A model generated the notes under the pieces. The model made no database searches. It was not told where the DNA came from and saw only the letters and a list, made by a program, of their open reading frames with translations. The position numbers were made by a program, and so were the translations under genes. From contig CM029369.1 of the NCBI GenBank assembly GCA_017165825.1, positions 5,875,433 to 5,939,432 of the forward strand: 64,000 nucleotides of DNA, given 5' to 3'. This DNA is from Hepsetus odoe. Taxonomy: Eukaryota; Chordata; Actinopteri; Characiformes; Hepsetidae. Shown piece after piece: positions 59,801 to 64,000 of the stretch. Position 1 is the first letter of the stretch; every line of letters begins with the position of its first letter.

Positions 59801-60894
59801 AGAAGTCTACTCTGTCCTCAGTGGTCAGGTTTTGGCCAAAGGACACGGCTGGCTGGATCATTTTAGCTGGTGGTCTGTTGTGCCAGTGGTAACCGCTGTG
59901 TGATTTACTCTGTGCAACAATTGCGCACACACACTGACATTCCAATACAAGGTCTGTGTCACTGCTGTGTTGAGAATGATCCTCAATCCAAATAATGCCT
60001 GCTCACTGGTGGTCCTGTTGGGGTCCTAACCATTGATCGAATGGTCACTTTCACTTTTGAAGCAAGTGGGGATCCCACAAACAGACAAGTCATTTGATCC
60101 CTGAAGTGATCAATAAATCCTAAAGAATATGAAGGCGACTAGCAACAGCAGTTAAAACCTTTTTTTATTATTTTTTTTTTTTTTTTTTTGTATCGGAAAT
60201 GCAGAAAGATAAGGATTGTTATTGGTGCCACCAGAAACACTGAACGGATGGAGCAGTTGTACACCATGCACTGCCAGACACTCATCCTGTCAGTCAGATG
60301 GAGTCTGCCTCCTCTGGCAGGAACACATTTGCTGTCTGTTGTTGAAGCAGTATCGTCCTGACATTGCCTCTCAGACACAACTTGCAACCAGTTGATCAAA
60401 TCCGGTGTCCCTCCTGTGTTACTATGGCAACACCACCAAGGGAGAGGTGGTGTTTTCTTGGTGGAGCCATTCAGTCCAGCTCTACACATCTGCTTACAAG
60501 GGCTTCCTTCACAACAGTCTCGACCTCTTTTCAGAAGCTGTGTAATTCCTCTCAATTAACCCCAGTAGCAGCAGGCGGTATAGAGGACTTAGTGCCCACT
60601 CTGCTGCTTCCCATATGTTAACTCCGTGTCAGCATAACGTCAATTATTGCTTTTGTCTTCCTAGTTTTTATGTCTTTTCTCTTTGTGTGTGTGTTTTTGC
60701 ATATCTTTTAGGTTGTGTGGTAAAATGCAACATTTAAACTTGCTTTTATATCTGACACTCTCTCTTGCAGGCTGTTCTTCTGTCTCCTTTTCTCACTCTC
60801 CCTCTCTCTTTCCAGGGCGTTGGCCTGTCAGTCCATGGGCGGTTCCGTGTGGCCACTGAGAAGACGGTGTTTGCCATGCCAGAGACTGCCATTG
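44588..60894 (+). CDS. hibch: hibch: 3-hydroxyisobutyryl-CoA hydrolase, exons 1-7 (gene runs off right edge)
   Basis: HIBCH hydrolyses 3-hydroxyisobutyryl-CoA to free 3-hydroxyisobutyrate in the mitochondrial matrix during valine breakdown. It belongs to the enoyl-CoA hydratase/isomerase superfamily. Seven exons give 168 codons: 44588-44619, 47126-47168, 47250-47381, 47741-47825, 48333-48413, 48519-48571, 60816-60894. The N-terminus ([11 protein letters not shown] then [10 protein letters not shown]) is basic and lacks acidic residues, as in a mitochondrial transit peptide. Family motifs follow in order: [27 protein letters not shown] (CoA/oxyanion region), [29 protein letters not shown] (oxyanion Gly) and FAMPETAIG, with the family's catalytic Glu at about residue 165. 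The last exon ends in phase 1 after ATT G, where LFPDVGG should follow in the next exon, beyond the window. Confidence 0.94.
44726..45975. repeat. GATA/GACA minisatellite array, about 1.25 kb
   Basis: Runs of GACA and GATA tetramers are punctuated by CTTACA, giving units of about 16-40 bp such as ACAGACAAACTTACAGATAG. It fills much of hibch intron 1, starting about 106 bp after exon 1. Unit length varies, so it is a higher-order mix, not a plain microsatellite. Confidence 0.96.
45975..47025 (+). mobile_element. Non-LTR retrotransposon fragment, interrupted by a SINE
   Basis: It begins in the reverse transcriptase core ([16 protein letters not shown]), then after a SINE (46226-46402) continues with the C-terminal tail (LKMLRFYM, then a shifted frame with [19 protein letters not shown]) and ends GGGAGCAGCCAAAAGAAGAA. 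It has frameshifts and stops. Confidence 0.85.
46226..46402 (+). mobile_element. Second SINE family copy, inserted in a LINE
   Basis: It has GGTGGTCTAGTGGTAGGGTA (A box), TTGGTTCGAATCCCACC (B box) and the tail CTGCTAAATGCCGTAAATG. LINE sequence lies on both sides. Confidence 0.85.
47126..47168 (+). CDS. hibch: hibch exon 2
   Basis: It encodes [14 protein letters not shown], still transit-peptide-like. The acceptor is TCATCTAG and the donor GTAGGC, phase 0. It contains two in-frame ATGs (47154 and 47166). Confidence 0.78.
47250..47381 (+). CDS. hibch: hibch exon 3
   Basis: It encodes [20 protein letters not shown] and [20 protein letters not shown]. The acceptor is TTTCTCTCCAG and the donor GTAAGT. 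Confidence 0.93.
47741..47825 (+). CDS. hibch: hibch exon 4
   Basis: It encodes [18 protein letters not shown] and [10 protein letters not shown]. The acceptor is TTTCTGTGTAG and the donor GTAAGT, phase 1. Confidence 0.93.
48333..48413 (+). CDS. hibch: hibch exon 5
   Basis: It encodes [20 protein letters not shown] and MLNNAI. The acceptor is TGTTTAAAAG and the donor GTACGG, phase 1. Confidence 0.9.
48519..48571 (+). CDS. hibch: hibch exon 6
   Basis: It encodes [17 protein letters not shown]. The acceptor is CTGATTTTAG and the donor GTATGT, phase 0. The oxyanion glycine run continues in exon 7. Confidence 0.92.
48592..48793 (-). mobile_element. tRNA-derived SINE, minus strand (first of a tandem pair)
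   Basis: It begins 21 bp after the hibch exon 6 donor and runs to the inverse of the SINE middle (CTGGGGCCAACTTCC), without its head. Confidence 0.83.
48797..49052 (-). mobile_element. tRNA-derived SINE, minus strand (second of a tandem pair)
   Basis: It starts TGAAGTGAAAGTGACTATTC and ends AACCACTAGGCCACCACTAA. It lies head to tail with the copy just before it. Confidence 0.85.
54725..55470 (+). pseudogene. Tc1-like transposase fossil
   Basis: Segments such as CTGGGGAAGAGATCGCACCA, CATTGTTCTACTGGGAAACC, TTGGCCTCCAAATTCC and CATCTTGGTGCCAGATACCC match the usual order of a common fish Tc1-like transposase. Internal deletions and stops break it. Confidence 0.78.
55853..55978 (-). mobile_element. 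tRNA-derived SINE tail, minus strand, truncated
   Basis: It starts AGTGAAAGTGACAACCCTTG and stops at GGGCAGCTTTAAATAGT. Confidence 0.8.
58264..58520 (+). mobile_element. tRNA-derived SINE, full length, young-looking
   Basis: It runs from GGGGGCAGCGGTGGCCTAGC through the B-box-like GGGTTCAAACCCC to GACAAGGGTTGTCACTTTC and a T-rich end. It matches the copy at 6817 almost base for base. Confidence 0.92.
58657..58880 (+). mobile_element. tRNA-derived SINE copy
   Basis: It runs from GGGGCAGCGGTGGCCTAGTG to AGAAGTCACTTTCACTTC, with a deletion in the middle (GCCAGTAGACCGTCCC). Confidence 0.87.
58884..58978 (+). mobile_element. tRNA-derived SINE remnant
   Basis: A short piece (GTTAGCCCCAGGATCGGAAG to CACTTTCACTT) with most of the body deleted, in tandem after the previous copy. 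Confidence 0.78.
60816..60894 (+). CDS. hibch: hibch exon 7
   Basis: It encodes [20 protein letters not shown] and MPETAI. The acceptor is CTCTCTTTCCAG and the donor GTGAGA, phase 1. Confidence 0.93.
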
Positions 60895-63800
60895 GTGAGA
60901 ACGACAGTGGTCTGCACTTTTTTTTTTGCTCAGCCCTCTGAGACCTCAGTGCATTAATAATGCATTTAACCAGACACACATTACAGCCCATCCAGCTATA
61001 CCAGCACAGCTGAGCAGCACTCAGCTTTAGACAAGAAGCAGCAGTTCAAAGACCATGTCCTCTGTAAACATGTCCTATTAATCAGACAAACTGTTGTTCT
61101 GGAAGCAGTTTTGAAACCCTAAACAGGAGGATTGTTCTGGGTTGACATCAGTACCAGGCAACTTCTGTCTGTGCTGAACTATGCAGCTTATCTCAGAGCT
61201 CTGCTGGCTTTTAACCCCTGCATGTCTGTGACTGGGAGGAGGTTATCCTGAAATTCATTTTTGAAGAATAGCCTAGGATTAAAACAGTGCAGGGTGCCTC
61301 CAGGATTTGGGTTTCTTCTAGATGCCACATTTATATGTGGAATCTGTACAGTCTCAGTACATGAAAACCAGGTCATCATGATCAGAATTAATCAGTCAGA
61401 GATGGAGCCAAATATTTCTTAAACTGTTTGATAAACTGTGAAAGAGGAAGAACATCGATGATTTTTGCAGTGGTAATTCAGTGGTTCTTAAAGGGAACTC
61501 AGGGAACCCCAGACTAGTAGACTGCAGCAGTTATTGGTAAAAGAATCATTTGGCATGAGAAAGGCATCTTTGAACAAGAAAGGCACACAGTAAGATGTTG
61601 GAAGTTTTATCATAACATGGTAACCAAGATAAGTCATAAGTACAGAAAGACAAATTTTTAAATGCATGTTAATTTCTGGAGTAGATGAGATTAATCAGCT
61701 CAAGAGTAAAGGAAAGATGAATGTGTGGAGGTAATAGACCTGTTCATGAGCCACAGCTAAATATCAACTAAATTTCTCAGTGACCACTGCTTTCCCTAGA
61801 CTCAAACCTTTGAAACTAAAACTGAAGTCCACTTATGGTGGGATTGGAAAGTGAGTGTTGTATATTGACATGCAACATAAATTGGAGTCTTAGGATGTCA
61901 TGTTGCACTATACTATGAGCGACTCTTTGTACAGGCATATATGAAAGTGAAAGTGACTGTTGTCATCATTGCGAGGTCACAGCACACAGTGAACCACAAC
62001 GAAATTGGACATCTGCATTTAGCCCATGCAAACACCGTGCAGCAGTGGGCAGCTATGAAAGCACCCGGGGAGCAGTAACGGGGACGGTACCTTGCTCAAG
62101 GGTACCTCAGGGCAACCTATTGGTAAGGGGTTTAAAACCACAATCGTCCGATCCTATGGCCGACTCCCGAACCACTAGGCCACCGCTGCCCCAAAAATAA
62201 GGAACGCTTCACGATTTTGCGTGTCATCCTTGCGCATCCTTTGTTTGCTATATATAATAGATAGAAATATCATATATATAAAATTTGGGCACTGCATTTG
62301 TATATTTGTATATTTAAACTCATAGAGGATATTTTACTTAACAAATCAACAAAGCTAACCACTTTCCCCAACCTATATATATAAAAAAAAAAAAAGAATA
62401 CAAATAGAAATTAAAGTAAAGTTAAAGCCGACCTGGTGCGCTTTAACCATAGAAATGATTATCTATGTACAATTCTGCGTCGTCAAATACTGTCACACTG
62501 CTTTGTTTGCTCTGCTTTGCTCAGAGAATCCTCTGTAGGTAATTACCAAACCTAACAGATGGTCTTCAGCCCTGGTTGAATGCAATTAATTAATGGCACT
62601 CCCTTAATTGTGTAATGATATTATTTCAGCTTTAGTGACTGTGATTTCACTGTCCTCTTTCCTCAGTAGAGTGATTTCACACAAAGAAACCCCCCTCCCC
62701 GATGATGGTGCTGTTTATCTCTTGGTTTTATGTGGAAACTGTACAGAGGGGCTGATGGGGGGTAGAGGGGCACCTGTCAGCTGGCTTTGCTGTTTGGAAA
62801 GCACGGTGCGCTAAAACAGTCCATAGCCGGCAGCACCAGGCTCCTCCTGTATGTGGAAGGAATGCGCCCCATGCGGTCTGCAAATCAATCCACCATTAAA
62901 GGTACTGGAGATCGAGTCCTAGCCAGCCCTTCCCCTCACACGCCTGCCCAGCGTATTTTCCTTTCATGACCGGTCAGCTGGTGTCAGTTACGTGGAACTC
63001 TCAGCACTTGCACTAGTGAACTTACCCTGTCCAGCTTCTTAGGCTCTGAGCAGTGTTTAGATCTGTGTGTCAGTTTAGTTTGCCAGTTGATGGTACGTTG
63101 GTTCTGGTTGTCAGCAGAGTGTCCGTTGAACTTTATCACTTAACATAGGCTACATTGACAGCATGGGGCAATTTAACCGAAATGCAAAAGGGCCACTCGC
63201 ACACTGTTTTTGTTCATGAGGAATGGTGGTGTTGACATGGGGATACAAAAACAGACCAGCATGAAACAAAAGTGGTGATCTGATGACAACCAAGCAGGAC
63301 ACCGATCTATTTTATCAAGTTCATTTAAAAGCAAACATTTTAAAGAAGTCTTTTTTTCTTGTTTTCTCTCAGCTGCCATCATTTCAGCATCTAAATCAAT
63401 TCAGCCAATTACTTTGTTGAACTGGAAAACAGTCTGAAGGACTTTTCATTCTTGTGCCGTTTTCAGACACAGGTCTATTCATAGTATGGTATATGTGTTG
63501 GGTCCTATAAATCTGCCAACCTCATTGAACTTCTCTGAAACATGTGATTTGTCCTTTAGGAATGTGGAGACAAGGCACTTCTGAGTAAGGTGTACTGTAG
63601 CAAAGTGCTGCAGGAGATCCTTTCAGATTCTGGTTATTGCTAACAGTAAAGAGAATCTAAAAGAGATACTTATAAGATGACATTGTTTAGCTGTTCATGT
63701 TCAGAGTTTATATGTAATCTTGAGAATGGTCTCTTGCTTTTTAATACTTTTTTTTTTTTTCTTTAAAAATACGTTTAGTCCAAATCCTTATCTCAAAACT

Positions 63801-64000
63801 AACATGAAGCATACTCTCAGGCTTCAGACTTTATATTCATAAGCATTCAGTGTAGTAACATTCTGTGAGGTTTGCTTTTGACATCTTTTTGTTTGTTTTT
63901 TTTAATTGGCAAATTTAGCATAAATTCTCATTTTTACAATTGCAGTTGTTTTTAAGGTGCTGAGATGTTTGTGGACTATTGCACTTTCCTCTAGCTGCAT
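60895..64000. other. hibch intron 7 (to right edge)
   Basis: I find no LFPDVGG exon before the window ends. It holds one SINE (61945-62194); the rest has no feature I recognise. Confidence 0.65.
61945..62194 (-). mobile_element. tRNA-derived SINE, minus strand
   Basis: It starts AAAGTGAAAGTGACTGTTG and ends CACTAGGCCACCGCTGCCCC. Confidence 0.88.

Larger units (their letters stand above)
48572..60815. other. hibch intron 6 (about 12.2 kb)
   Basis: It contains SINE copies (48592-49052, 55853-55978, 58264-58978) and a Tc1-like fossil (54725-55470). Long parts (49060-54700, 55980-58260, 58980-60815) show no gene, RNA or element I recognise; their open frames are short and unlike known proteins. 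Confidence 0.7.

Overview
This is nuclear DNA from a teleost fish. It holds split genes with GT-AG introns, many fish-type SINE, LINE and Tc1/mariner remnants, and long microsatellites. The gene content (abca12, pofut2, hibch) and the tRNA-derived SINE suggest a bony fish, possibly an ostariophysan such as a catfish or characin. That lineage guess is weak and the species cannot be named from the sequence alone.

Three protein genes are present. (1) Positions 1177-30018, minus strand: the 5' part of abca12, a giant ABC-A lipid transporter. I could chain 27 coding exons in a consistent frame (about 2,687 codons). They give the cytosolic N-terminus, the first membrane helix and an enormous extracellular domain. 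The gene runs off the left edge before its second membrane helix or any ATPase domain. (2) Positions 36244-44249, minus strand: a complete nine-exon pofut2 (437 residues), an ER enzyme that puts O-fucose on thrombospondin type 1 repeats. (3) Positions 44588-60894, plus strand: the first seven exons of hibch, a mitochondrial enzyme of valine breakdown, which runs off the right edge. pofut2 and hibch are divergent, with start codons 338 bp apart across a GC-rich, TATA-less segment that looks like a shared promoter. The three genes have unrelated jobs; their adjacency is genomic, not a functional cluster.

Layout: 1-30018 abca12 exons and introns; 30019-36243 intergenic, with large CT/CA microsatellites, a GGTGT-rich minisatellite and a Tc1/mariner fossil; 36244-44249 pofut2; 44250-44587 shared promoter; 44588-64000 hibch, whose intron 1 carries a 1.25 kb GATA/GACA array and whose intron 6 is about 12.2 kb. 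Introns hold about 19 copies of one tRNA-derived SINE, a second SINE family, decayed non-LTR retrotransposon pieces, Tc1-like transposase fossils and three copies of a mariner-type MITE. I found no operon, CRISPR array or other evidence of a new multi-gene system. The most notable points are the size and exon layout of the Abca12 extracellular domain, a perfect 52-bp inverted repeat in an abca12 intron, a tandem segmental duplication in abca12 intron 2, and the GATA/GACA array. All exon ends were set by eye from splice signals and reading phase.
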